Translations under genes and position numbers: made by a program
Source: Silicimonas sp.
GTDB lineage: Bacteria > Pseudomonadota > Alphaproteobacteria > Rhodobacterales > Rhodobacteraceae
Direction: 5' to 3'
Length of the DNA stretch: 64,000 nt
Assembly: GCA_022824315.1 (NCBI GenBank)
Contig: JAJEAC010000093.1
Location: 62,001 to 126,000 of the forward strand
The notes under the pieces: model-generated
Databases searched by the model: none
Told to the model about the DNA's origin: nothing
The model's input: the letters and a program-made list of their open reading frames with translations, nothing else
Shown: positions 1-8,089 of the stretch, piece by piece
Layout: every line of letters begins with the position of its first letter
Numbering within the stretch: position 1 is the stretch's first letter

Positions 1-1
1 T

Positions 2-271
2 GCAGACCATTTCCGCGCCCTCATGGACAGGAACATCGAGGGTCTCCGGAAAACCGCGCTTGCCGCACAGGCCGCACGCCTTCCGGTACCGGCGCTTGCC
101 GCGGCGCTTGCCTATTTCGACACGTTGACCTGCGAGCGAACGACCGCCAACATGCTCCAGGCGCAGCGCGACTACTTCGGAGCGCACGGCTTCGAACGCA
201 TCGGCGGCGAAGGCGTGCATCACGGACCCTGGCACGGTCACGATCTGGACGGGCGTCCAGCCCAAAGCTGA
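2..271 (+). CDS. gnd: 6-phosphogluconate dehydrogenase (decarboxylating), C-terminal fragment
   Basis: The open frame enters from the left edge and gives the last 89 residues of the protein; the start lies outside the window. The tail AQRDYFGAHGFERIGG followed by GVHHGPWH is the well-known C-terminus of 6-phosphogluconate dehydrogenase, which forms ribulose 5-phosphate, CO2 and NADPH in the oxidative pentose phosphate pathway in the cytoplasm. The preceding segment (PVPALAAALAYFD) matches the helical C-terminal domain that builds the dimer and completes the partner's active site. The Rossmann domain and catalytic residues are not visible. The identification rests on the tail motif, which is quite specific. 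Confidence 0.93.
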   Translation, partial: ADHFRALMDRNIEGLRKTALAAQAARLPVPALAAALAYFDTLTCERTTANMLQAQRDYFGAHGFERIGGEGVHHGPWHGHDLDGRPAQS

Positions 272-664
272 CAGGGCCGGGAATCGGCCGCGCGCCGGCG
301 CGATGCACAACGCCTGGGACCGAACGGCCATACGGCCGCATCTCCAGAAGGACGATCATGCGGGCGAGTGGGGCGCCGCGTGCCAGACACTTGGCACGTG
401 ATGTTCCACTTCAGAGGCGGCGAGGCCGCGGAAGCGGGCGTGGTTGGATCTTGCCGACCGGATGTGAACACCGACCGCAGGCAACATTTGATCCGAGCGC
501 GACCACGCGACATTGAACTCCCGCTCCCAGGCGAACTGATCCGCGAGAGCATGGGCGATGTGTGCTGGAACGTGACCACAAGGGCAGATTGCGTCTGCGT
601 GGAGGACGATCAACGCCGTTCAGCTCTTGCGCCGAACGGAATTCCGGTGATGGGCAGTTGGGGA
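272..664. other. Intergenic stretch between gnd and the AbrB-family gene (convergent)
   Basis: About 390 bases lie between the stop of gnd and the stop of the convergent membrane-protein gene. Short open frames exist on both strands but none shows recognisable protein character or a convincing ribosome site. I see no clear terminator with a T-run. It is either plain spacer or old gene remains. Confidence 0.4.
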
Positions 665-1696
665 TCAACCCCGACCGCGATCAAGCAGGTGCGCCGCCAG
701 CGGCGCGCCCATGATGACGATCACGAGACGCAATATGTGATGCGCAACCACGAATGCGATGTCCGCCCCGACGACGAGCGCCAGGACGGTGAGTTCCGCC
801 TGTCCGCCCGGCGAGTACGCCAGCAGCGCAGACATGCCCGGAGCGAGCCCGAGGGAATAGATGGCCTCCACGAAGGCCACGGTCAGAATGATCAGGAGCC
901 CGCAAAATCCCAAGCCTGCCAGAATGTCCTTCCGGATCTCGTTCATCGTAATTCCGTTGTAATTGCAGCCGATTGTCATCCCGATGAAGAACTGTGCCGC
1001 CCAGATGGCTTCTGCGGGCGGGCGCTGTTCGAGGAAACCTGCCAGCGTCACCGCAGCCGCCAGGATCATTGGCCCGAGAATCGTGGCTCCGAACAGACCG
1101 ACCTTCCGCGCGCCCCACCAGCCGAGTCCTGCCGCGAGCACCATCAGGGCAAGTTCGGATGGCGCAACCGTCGTCAGTGGAACGCCGGGGGGCCGGTCGA
1201 AGTCCGCATCCCATATGCCTTTCAAGAGGAATGGCAACGCCACCACGATCACGAGGACGCGGGTGGCGTGAATCAACGACAGGGCACGGACATTGCCACC
1301 TGCTTCCTCGCCGAAGACGACCATGTCCTGAAGGCCGCCCGGCATCGACGCGTAGTACGCAGTCGGGAAATCGTAGCCGCAAAGGCGCCTGAAATAAGGC
1401 ACCCCGGTCGCCCCGATCACAAGAATGAACACGGGCATCAGGACGAGCGTCGGCCACATGGCCGGGAACGTTGCCAGCACGGCCGGCGTAAGCGTTGCGC
1501 CCACCGCGACGCCCAAAACCGTCCGCATGGCGGCGTTGACCGGCTTGATGCCGCCAAGCGGAACGCCCAGAAGTGCGGCAAGGAGGCAACTCGCGATCGG
1601 GCCAAGAAGCCACGGCAGCGGCAACGCCAGCAGATGAAACGCCGCCACGCCGAACAGGCCGGAGACCAGTGCATTGAGAACGGGAATTACCTGCAT
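665..1696 (-). CDS. AbrB-family membrane protein (putative transporter/regulator)
   Basis: The 343-residue product is almost entirely hydrophobic, with about ten predicted membrane segments arranged as two similar halves. This is the layout of the AbrB duplication family (often mislabelled ammonia monooxygenase). Conserved family-like segments include PWLLGPI near residue 30, YYASMPGGLQDMV near 125 and AYSPGGQAEL near the C-terminus; the last two are equivalent positions in the two repeats. The ATG at 1696 was chosen because AGGA precedes it by about five bases and the protein then begins directly with a membrane helix; a longer frame upstream encodes arginine-rich non-protein-like sequence. 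It stands alone, divergent from hpnC. Substrate unknown; family assignment is firm, function is not. Confidence 0.85.
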   Translation of the reverse strand: MQVIPVLNALVSGLFGVAAFHLLALPLPWLLGPIASCLLAALLGVPLGGIKPVNAAMRTVLGVAVGATLTPAVLATFPAMWPTLVLMPVFILVIGATGVPYFRRLCGYDFPTAYYASMPGGLQDMVVFGEEAGGNVRALSLIHATRVLVIVVALPFLLKGIWDADFDRPPGVPLTTVAPSELALMVLAAGLGWWGARKVGLFGATILGPMILAAAVTLAGFLEQRPPAEAIWAAQFFIGMTIGCNYNGITMNEIRKDILAGLGFCGLLIILTVAFVEAIYSLGLAPGMSALLAYSPGGQAELTVLALVVGADIAFVVAHHILRLVIVIMGAPLAAHLLDRGRG

Positions 1697-2104
1697 GACG
1701 TTCCTGACAGAGCAGAGAGGCACCACGAATGCCGGCCCGCGCCTTTCTTGGAGAGCGATGCTGTCACGATGTGACGTCCCGCCTCGAACCGCCGAACGGC
1801 ACGTGCGAGACGTCCGGCCCTTGCACCGGGCGGATTCCGGTCGCGGCTTGCAACCGCATGGCAATCCGCATCGCACATCTCGAGTGAAGTTCAGCAATCA
1901 TGCCCGCTTCTTCTTCTATCCGGCCCCGGGATGGAAGAACGTTTGCTTGATCTGCATGAAGCGCTCTTCCCGAACTGGGCCGCCGTCGGTTCCCCTGATG
2001 CGCCCCTTGTCGCGGATCGACGCGCAAACGAGAACCGAGCTCTCGCGAAGACGTTCGAACCAAGCGCACGACGCGCGGTGTGCATCTTGTGCAGGGATAG
2101 ATGA
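1697..2104. promoter_or_regulatory. Divergent intergenic region between the AbrB-family gene and hpnC
   Basis: This stretch of about 400 bases separates two divergent genes and should hold both promoters. I found no convincing -35/-10 pair or palindrome by eye. The only clear signal is AGGGA at about 2093-2097, eight or so bases before the GTG start of hpnC. Confidence 0.4.
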
Positions 2105-3001
2105 GTGGCGTACGATGCGAACTCTGGAACGGATGCAATCTTGAGCGACAACGGACATACTTTTCAGGTGGAAACTCCATCGGGCAAGAACGCCGAATAC
2201 GAGAACTTTCCCGTCGGCTCGATCCTGCTTCCCGCACGGCTGCGGCCTCATGTCGCCACGTTCTACGCATTTGCCCGTACCATCGACGACATTGCGGATT
2301 CACCGGATCTCACGGCAGAGGAAAAGACCGCGCGACTGGAAGGGTTCGAGCGAGAGCTTCGGCTCGCCGAAGGGTGTCCGGGGTACGAAAAGGCGACGCG
2401 AATGGCCGCGAGCCTTTCAGAGACAGGCGTCAGCGACATCCATTGCCGCAATCTCATCCGCTACTGCCTGCAAGACGCAACGAAGAACCGCTACGCGTCC
2501 TGGCAGGAAGTGATCGACTACTGCATGCTCTCCGCAGCACCGGTCGGGCGGTACCTGATCGATCTCCATGGCGGGTCAAGCACGGGCTACGGAAGTTCGG
2601 ACGCGTTGTGCAACGCGCTTCAGGTCATCAATCATCTGCAGGACTTCGGCGACGACTACAGAACACTGGACCGCATCTATCTGCCCGCGGACTGGATGGC
2701 GGAGTCTGGCGTCAACGTTGAGGAACTCGGCAAGGACCGCACATCTGAGCGGCTTCGCGTCGTCATCGACAAGTGCCTGACCGAAATTGAGGCCCTCATG
2801 CGGGACGCGCGCCAACTGCCTGGGCACGTCAACCATTCCCGCCTGAAACTTGAAGCCGCGGTCATCGTACGGTTGGCTGACCGGTTGGCCTGGCAGCTCT
2901 CTCGAAAGGACCCATTGGCGGCCCGGGTCAAGCTGACCAAGCCGGAAGCCGCGATTTGCGCGATGCGGGGGCTGGCCGGGAGCCTCTTCCTGTCGCGTTG
3001 A
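2105..3001 (+). CDS. hpnC: Squalene/phytoene synthase-like HpnC (hydroxysqualene synthase)
   Basis: The 298-residue protein is a trans-isoprenyl diphosphate synthase of the squalene/phytoene synthase superfamily. It has the first aspartate-rich motif TIDDIADS (about residues 59-66) and the second, HLQDFGDDYR (about 178-187), which bind diphosphate through magnesium. In the HpnCDE route, HpnC converts presqualene diphosphate to hydroxysqualene. The short YAFARTIDDIAD form and the adjacent hpnE and hpnD support HpnC rather than a phytoene synthase. The start is GTG at 2105 with AGGG upstream; no better in-frame ATG exists before the first motif. Unusually it is not in one operon with hpnD and hpnE but faces them tail to tail, so it needs its own promoter. 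Confidence 0.9.
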   Translation: MAYDANSGTDAILSDNGHTFQVETPSGKNAEYENFPVGSILLPARLRPHVATFYAFARTIDDIADSPDLTAEEKTARLEGFERELRLAEGCPGYEKATRMAASLSETGVSDIHCRNLIRYCLQDATKNRYASWQEVIDYCMLSAAPVGRYLIDLHGGSSTGYGSSDALCNALQVINHLQDFGDDYRTLDRIYLPADWMAESGVNVEELGKDRTSERLRVVIDKCLTEIEALMRDARQLPGHVNHSRLKLEAAVIVRLADRLAWQLSRKDPLAARVKLTKPEAAICAMRGLAGSLFLSR

Positions 3002-3068
3002 CCCCTGCCGCACCGGTCATGACCCTTGGCTTGGCTCGCCTGGAGTCGGCAACTCGCCGGGCGACAGT

Positions 3069-4379
3069 TCAGGTCGCTGCACTCGCTCCGCCTGGATCGG
3101 CCATGCGAACCTGGTCCATGCTCCCGGCAACCAGTTCAGCCGCCAGCCTGCCCGACCGCACCGCACCCTCGATCGTTGCCGGCAAGCAGGTATCCGTCCA
3201 GTCACCGGCAAGGAAAACGCCCGGTGGTCCGGCATCGGACCCGGGCCGCCGCGCCACCTGCTCCGGTGTCTGGGCAATGGTCGCCATCCGCTCGACGATG
3301 ACGCGGTGCGGCGGCATCATCGCCGCATTGCATCCCAGGTCCAGTGACCGTCGGACGTCGTCCCAGATCGCACCTGCCATGCGTCGTCCGTCGACGTCGC
3401 CCTGGCAGGCGCTGACCGTCGCCGAGACAATTCCATCCCGCCAGAACAGCCACTCCGCCGTGCCGCCAAGGAGCCCGAGAAACGGCGGATCCTCAGGCGC
3501 CCACGAGACGCTTTCTGACATCCGGAAATGCACATTGACGATTCCACGATGCTCGTTCGGAACGCGAAGGTTTGGAATCAGGTCTTCGGCAGCGCGGGCG
3601 GGCACGGCCAGGATCACGCGATCATCCGGTCCAACCTGGATTTCTTCATCCCGAAAACACAATGCCGTAACGCGGCCCGACTCGTTCAACGCGATCGAAC
3701 GAAGCCGCGTGCGGAAATTCAGTTCGGCGCCACTGCGCGCCAAAAAGTCCACGGCCGGATCCGCGAAGGCACTGCTCAAGCCATGCGTCGCCGTCAGGGG
3801 ACGGCAGGCACGGCCTCCTCGGCCAATGGTTTCACGCAGAACCGGTTTCATGAGCACGGCTGCGGCGCGCTCGGGTTCGGTGTTGAGGACCGCAATCGAT
3901 ACCGGTTTCCAGAATCGCTCATGCAACCGGCGGCAGGGCGACAGAACGTCGTCAATCGACGACCCCGGGCTTGCATTCAAGAGGCGGAGCGATTTTGCAT
4001 AATCCGCCAGTCGCGTACCCGGAACCCGTCCGTCGCGGGAAAACGGTCTTCCGGGAATCCGTCCATTTCCCAAGTCAACCGTCCAACGTTCCCCCGAGGC
4101 GAGATCAAGGAATGGAAAGCGGGCGCTGACCGGACCAGACAGCCTGTCCAACGCTCCAATCAGTGCCAGGAACCGCTGAATCGACGTGTTGCCAGAGAGA
4201 ATCAGATGGCTTCCGTTGTCGATCAACGCCCCGAGACTCTCGTCCTGGAACGAACGGCAGCGTCCGCCGGCATGGCCGGTCGCTTCGTGAACCGCCACGC
4301 GAATTCCGCTTGCAGACAACTCGCACGCCGCGCTCAAGCCGGCAACGCCTGCGCCAACCACATGGGCGATTCCGGGCAC
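3069..4379 (-). CDS. hpnE: Hydroxysqualene dehydroxylase HpnE (FAD amine-oxidase fold)
   Basis: The 436-residue protein begins with the FAD dinucleotide-binding motif VGAGVAGLSAACELS (about residues 7-21), followed by HEATGHAGGRC, typical of the flavin amine oxidase/phytoene desaturase fold. The C-terminus has the FAD-contacting FLAGDWTDTCLPATIEGA motif. HpnE reductively converts hydroxysqualene to squalene, the last step before hopanoid cyclisation. The start is GTG directly abutting the TAG stop of hpnD with no spacer, so translational coupling is likely. It ends about 70 bases from the convergent hpnC stop. Family and context make the call firm. Confidence 0.92.
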   Translation of the reverse strand: MPGIAHVVGAGVAGLSAACELSASGIRVAVHEATGHAGGRCRSFQDESLGALIDNGSHLILSGNTSIQRFLALIGALDRLSGPVSARFPFLDLASGERWTVDLGNGRIPGRPFSRDGRVPGTRLADYAKSLRLLNASPGSSIDDVLSPCRRLHERFWKPVSIAVLNTEPERAAAVLMKPVLRETIGRGGRACRPLTATHGLSSAFADPAVDFLARSGAELNFRTRLRSIALNESGRVTALCFRDEEIQVGPDDRVILAVPARAAEDLIPNLRVPNEHRGIVNVHFRMSESVSWAPEDPPFLGLLGGTAEWLFWRDGIVSATVSACQGDVDGRRMAGAIWDDVRRSLDLGCNAAMMPPHRVIVERMATIAQTPEQVARRPGSDAGPPGVFLAGDWTDTCLPATIEGAVRSGRLAAELVAGSMDQVRMADPGGASAAT

Positions 4380-5252
4380 CTAGAACAGGCCGTGGCGCAA
4401 GGCCAGGCAGGCCTTTCGGAACGAGCCTATGGAAATCCGCTCGGATGGAAACGGCGAAAACCCCGCTCCGACGATCCGTTCCAGAAGCTTGCCGTATACG
4501 GCGCGCATCATCCTGGCAGGCCGAATGTCCTGGGATCGGCAAGCGCCCATGATCCTGTCCGCAGCCGCGAAGTGGTTCCAGGCACTTGTCGACAGGCCCT
4601 GGCAGACAATGTCCACCGCGGGCTCGTCAGTGAGCGTGTCGGTGCGTGGGCATTCAAGACCGGCCTCACGAAGAGCGGATGCAGGAAGGTAGATCCGATT
4701 GCGTCGTGCGTCTTCACGAACGTCGCGCAGGATATTGGTCAACTGAAGCGCCGAACCGAGGGAAGCCGCCAATTGCCTTCCGGTCTCGGGGTCGAGCCCG
4801 AATACCCGACAGGACATCCGCCCGACCGAGCAAGCCACGCGGTCAACGTATGTCGCCAAGGCCGCCTCATCGGGAATGCGTACGGAAGGCGCAGCATCCG
4901 TCATCATTCCGTCAATCACGCAATTGAGGTCGGATTCCTCGAGTTCGTAATCGAACGCCGGCCTGACAAGAGCCCTTACCGTCGCCCGTGCCGGCTCCTC
5001 ACCCCGGTAAAGCCGCTCCACGTCGCGCCTGTAGCCGTTGAGCGCCTCCTGCTTGCGAGCCGTCTCGCCGGGCTCATCGGCAATGTCGTCGACCTCTCGG
5101 CAAAACGCGTAGATCGCATACATCGCGTCGCGCTTCGCGGGCAGCATGCGTCGCATCGCCCAAAAAAACGCCGACCCCGAATTCGCGACCAATGTCTCCG
5201 CATAACGCTTTGCCGCGAGCTCGCCTGACCGGTTCACGTTCGCAAATTGCAT
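4380..5252 (-). CDS. hpnD: Presqualene diphosphate synthase HpnD
   Basis: The 290-residue squalene/phytoene synthase-family enzyme carries both metal-binding motifs: REVDDIADEPGE at about residues 52-63 and NILRDVREDARRNRIYLP further on. HpnD joins two farnesyl diphosphates into presqualene diphosphate, the first committed step of squalene and hopanoid synthesis. The ATG at 5252 has no obvious strong ribosome site. It is the promoter-proximal gene of an hpnD-hpnE pair. No squalene-hopene cyclase (shc) or other hpn gene is visible, so the rest of the pathway must lie elsewhere. Confidence 0.93.
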   Translation of the reverse strand: MQFANVNRSGELAAKRYAETLVANSGSAFFWAMRRMLPAKRDAMYAIYAFCREVDDIADEPGETARKQEALNGYRRDVERLYRGEEPARATVRALVRPAFDYELEESDLNCVIDGMMTDAAPSVRIPDEAALATYVDRVACSVGRMSCRVFGLDPETGRQLAASLGSALQLTNILRDVREDARRNRIYLPASALREAGLECPRTDTLTDEPAVDIVCQGLSTSAWNHFAAADRIMGACRSQDIRPARMMRAVYGKLLERIVGAGFSPFPSERISIGSFRKACLALRHGLF

Positions 5253-5510
5253 TGGTCAAGGATACATCGCGGCGCAGAACCGATCAACCGAATTGGCCAG
5301 CACAGGCGGTTTCAAAATCCCTTACTCGATGAGTGCAGCACGAGAACCGGCCCCGGCGTCTGCGTCGAGTCTCATGTACCAGCTTGACCGCAACACTGTT
5401 GACAAACTATCTATTCGCATCGGGAAGTGAACGCAGATGGGTCGCCGGACTTCTGTCTGGGAGGCGTTTCTCTTATAGACGACGAAGAGGCAATTCTGGG
5501 AAGGGAATCA

Positions 5511-5963
5511 ATGTCCGAATTGGAACTTGAGGTATTTGCGGCCGATACCGGAACGGCAATCAGGATCGTCGGCCGGATTGACGGAAATTCCGCGCCCGTT
5601 CTCGACAGCCGGCTCAAGGAGCTCGACCTGAACCTTGGCCTGCCGATTGTGCTTGACTTCGACGACGTGGACTTCGTCAGCAGTGCCGGACTTCGAGCCT
5701 TGCTGGTCCTTGCAAAGCGCGTGGAGGCTGAGAACGGATCCGTTGTCCTCGCCCGATTGCAGCCCGATGTCGACGAGGTCTTCGAAATCTCCGGGTTCAA
5801 GAGCATCTTCAAGCATCACCCGTCATTGGCGGGCGCCTTGACGCAGAACGGCATGCCAGCCGATCTTTGCGGCAAGACCAGCGAGGAAGAGCCAGTGCCG
5901 ACGCAGGAAGGCGGCCTCGGGCGTTTCGTCTCCAAGATCCTGCCCGGAAGGTCCGGCAATTGA
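5511..5963 (+). CDS. STAS-domain protein, anti-sigma-factor-antagonist type
   Basis: The 150-residue protein is a single STAS domain (about residues 4-110) with a charged C-terminal tail. The conserved strand-helix segment LDFDDVDFVSSAGLRALL (48-65) contains the paired serines at 57-58 where anti-anti-sigma factors of the SpoIIAA type are phosphorylated by a kinase anti-sigma factor. The ATG at 5511 follows AGGGAA, which is why the longer upstream frame was rejected. No HATPase kinase, phosphatase or sigma factor is next to it, so the partner must be elsewhere. It could act in a general-stress or surface-behaviour partner switch; which one cannot be read from the sequence. Confidence 0.8.
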   Translation: MSELELEVFAADTGTAIRIVGRIDGNSAPVLDSRLKELDLNLGLPIVLDFDDVDFVSSAGLRALLVLAKRVEAENGSVVLARLQPDVDEVFEISGFKSIFKHHPSLAGALTQNGMPADLCGKTSEEEPVPTQEGGLGRFVSKILPGRSGN

Positions 5964-6160
5964 TCAAGGCTCCCACGGGACATGCGGCGGGCGACGCCGG
6001 ACCAGCAGCGAAACCGACGGATACGCGGATGCGTTCATCCAGCATTTTCTGATCGACGGTCCGCTGGTCGACCGCCAGCATTCCGGAACATGCCATGCCG
6101 GGGTGTCCTTTCGACTGAAGTGCCGGAATGATTGCGAACAGCCGCTCAGCGAGGACGAAA

Positions 6161-7366
6161 ATGGCTGAAGCTTTCATTTGCGAAGGGCTGCGCAGCGCCA
6201 TTGGCAGGTATGGCGGTGCGCTCGCGGCGGTGCGCCCCGATGACTTGCTGGGAGAGGTGATCCGTGCCGTCATGGCATCCGCGCCGTCGCTCGACCCGGC
6301 GGCGATCAACGACGTGATCATGGGATGCGCCAACCAGGCCGGAGAGGACAACCGCAACGTGGCCCGAATGTCGGCATTGCTGGCCGGACTTCCCGAATCC
6401 GTGGGTGGCGCAACCATAAACCGGCTTTGCGGATCCGGCCTTGACGCGGTGGCCATGGCAGCGCGCACGATAAAGACCGGCGAAGCGGATGTGATTCTCG
6501 CCGGCGGCGTCGAGAGCATGACACGTGCGCCCATGGTCATGCCGAAGGCGAATGCCGCGTTTTCCCGACAGGCCGAGATCTTCGACACGACCATTGGCTG
6601 GCGCTTCGTCAACCAAGGGATGAAGGCGAAACACGGCGTCGACAGCATGCCGGAGACCGCAGAGAACGTTGCCTCGGAATTCGGAATCTCGCGAACCGAC
6701 CAGGACGCATTCGCACTCCGGTCGCAGGAACGCGCGGCGCGGGCCATTGAAAGCGGACGGCTCGGGCAGGAGATCACCCCGGTCTCGATTCCCCGGCGGA
6801 GGGCCGACCCGGTCGTCGTTGAGGTCGACGAGCATCCGCGCCGTACCTCGCTTGACAAGCTCGCGGCGCTGCCAACCCCGTTCCGCGACGGCGGCACGGT
6901 CACGGCCGGAAACGCGTCCGGTGTGAATGACGGCGCCGCGGCGCTGATTGTCGCGTCGGAAACGGCGATCGAGCGGTACGGGCTGACACCCAAGGCACGG
7001 GTTCTGGGTGCCGCTGCGGCCGGCGTTCCGCCACGAATCATGGGCATTGGCCCAGTTCCCGCCAGCGAGAGGCTGCTGGACCGCCTTGGCATTGCGACAA
7101 CCGATCTGGACATCATCGAGTTGAACGAGGCATTCGCGGCACAGGCGCTGGCGGTGACGCGTCAACTCGGCCTGCCCGACGACGGGGACTTCGTGAATCC
7201 GAATGGCGGAGCCATCGCCCTCGGGCACCCGCTGGGCATGTCTGGAGCACGGCTGGCCCTGACAGCCGCAATTGAACTCCGGAACCGGGGCCTGTCCCTC
7301 GCTCTTTGCACCATGTGCATCGGTGTCGGCCAGGGAATCGCGCTCGCTCTTGAGGGCGTCGGGTAG
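6161..7366 (+). CDS. pcaF: Thiolase, 3-oxoadipyl-CoA thiolase-like acetyl-CoA acyltransferase
   Basis: The 401-residue protein is a complete thiolase. It has the nucleophilic cysteine in NRLCGSGLDAVAMAAR (Cys90), the GGAIALGHPLGMSGAR block with the catalytic histidine, and the C-terminal CTMCIGVGQG block with the second cysteine. The segments MGCANQAGEDNRNVARM, EIFDTTIGWRFVN and VDSMPETAENV are characteristic of 3-oxoadipyl-CoA thiolases (beta-ketoadipate and phenylacetate pathways) rather than PhaA-type enzymes. The ATG at 6161 is preceded by GAGGA at suitable spacing; the alternative upstream ATG at 6128 gives a non-homologous extension. It is monocistronic here, with no other pca or paa gene in view, so the precise substrate is inferred. 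Confidence 0.85.
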   Translation: MAEAFICEGLRSAIGRYGGALAAVRPDDLLGEVIRAVMASAPSLDPAAINDVIMGCANQAGEDNRNVARMSALLAGLPESVGGATINRLCGSGLDAVAMAARTIKTGEADVILAGGVESMTRAPMVMPKANAAFSRQAEIFDTTIGWRFVNQGMKAKHGVDSMPETAENVASEFGISRTDQDAFALRSQERAARAIESGRLGQEITPVSIPRRRADPVVVEVDEHPRRTSLDKLAALPTPFRDGGTVTAGNASGVNDGAAALIVASETAIERYGLTPKARVLGAAAAGVPPRIMGIGPVPASERLLDRLGIATTDLDIIELNEAFAAQALAVTRQLGLPDDGDFVNPNGGAIALGHPLGMSGARLALTAAIELRNRGLSLALCTMCIGVGQGIALALEGVG

Positions 7367-8089
7367 CCGCGCCGTCACGCCCCTGCCATGGACGCGGGAT
7401 CTGCCTCGCATGGTCTTCACTGACCTTGTTCCATGGGCATCCGGCCTCGGAATCAGCCCAGGAAGCCGACGTTGCTGACCTGGAGGCACCGGAACCCGCC
7501 TATGCTACCGCACCGGGCATGAGCTTGTCGTGGATGGCGCGCTGAATGCGTGACACGAGCCTTTCGGGGTCGCGGAACTCCACTTGATCGCATCTGTCGG
7601 GCCAGGCGAGCACTCTTGGGCCGCAAATCCCGAGGCAAGCCGGAAGCGGCTCTTCGACCAGCCTGCATCCATGCCGCGTGACGACTTCTCGCCGAATGGC
7701 ACCGTCGAATCGCCCTGCTTGGAGCGGGCCGTCACCATGCTCATTGGGCACGCCGGCATCGGGCAAGCCGCTCCATTGGATCCCTGGCCTCGGAGACGCG
7801 CCGCGACGCGTTGCAGTTCGTGGCGCCATATTGTGGTGCGATGGTTGCGTGCGCCGTAGTTTTCCTCTTCCGAGCCCGGGCGTGTGCGAAAGGCACTTTC
7901 TAGGCGGAAGCTAACATTTTTGTCGGTAGGAGCGAATCATGTATGCCCTTGAGATAGATGCGGGCATTGCGCAAACTGAGCCCACGAGACCGAATTCAGC
8001 ATCGAGACGCGACAAGTCCCCGCCCGAGAAGCGCTGCCACAACCGCCTCTACGCGTCCCGGTTGAGGCCCGAATTGAAGGAGCCGCCAC
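7367..8089. other. Gene-poor stretch before the sulfatase gene
   Basis: Some 720 bases have no convincing gene. Two items are worth noting. A minus-strand frame at 7500-7829 ends with a cysteine-containing segment (EPLPACLGICGPRVLAWPD) that faintly resembles a thioredoxin-like ferredoxin, possibly a remnant. A plus-strand ATG at 7939 follows a good GTAGGAG site, but its frame runs into the sulfatase gene out of phase and encodes low-complexity, arginine- and proline-rich sequence. The sulfatase promoter should lie in the last 200 bases. Confidence 0.35.

Noticed and set aside
368-1774. Long plus-strand frame of 468 codons opposite the AbrB-family gene
   Set aside because: Its translation is rich in arginine, histidine and glutamine without hydrophobic core pattern. 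The opposite strand encodes a clear membrane protein, so this is an antisense shadow.
3528-5228. Plus-strand frame of 566 codons opposite hpnE and hpnD
   Set aside because: It is a shadow of two well-recognised genes on the minus strand and shows no protein family character.
7500-7829. Minus-strand frame with cysteine-containing segment resembling a thioredoxin-like ferredoxin
   Set aside because: Only one short segment is suggestive, spacing of cysteines is incomplete and no ribosome site is evident; too weak to call a gene.
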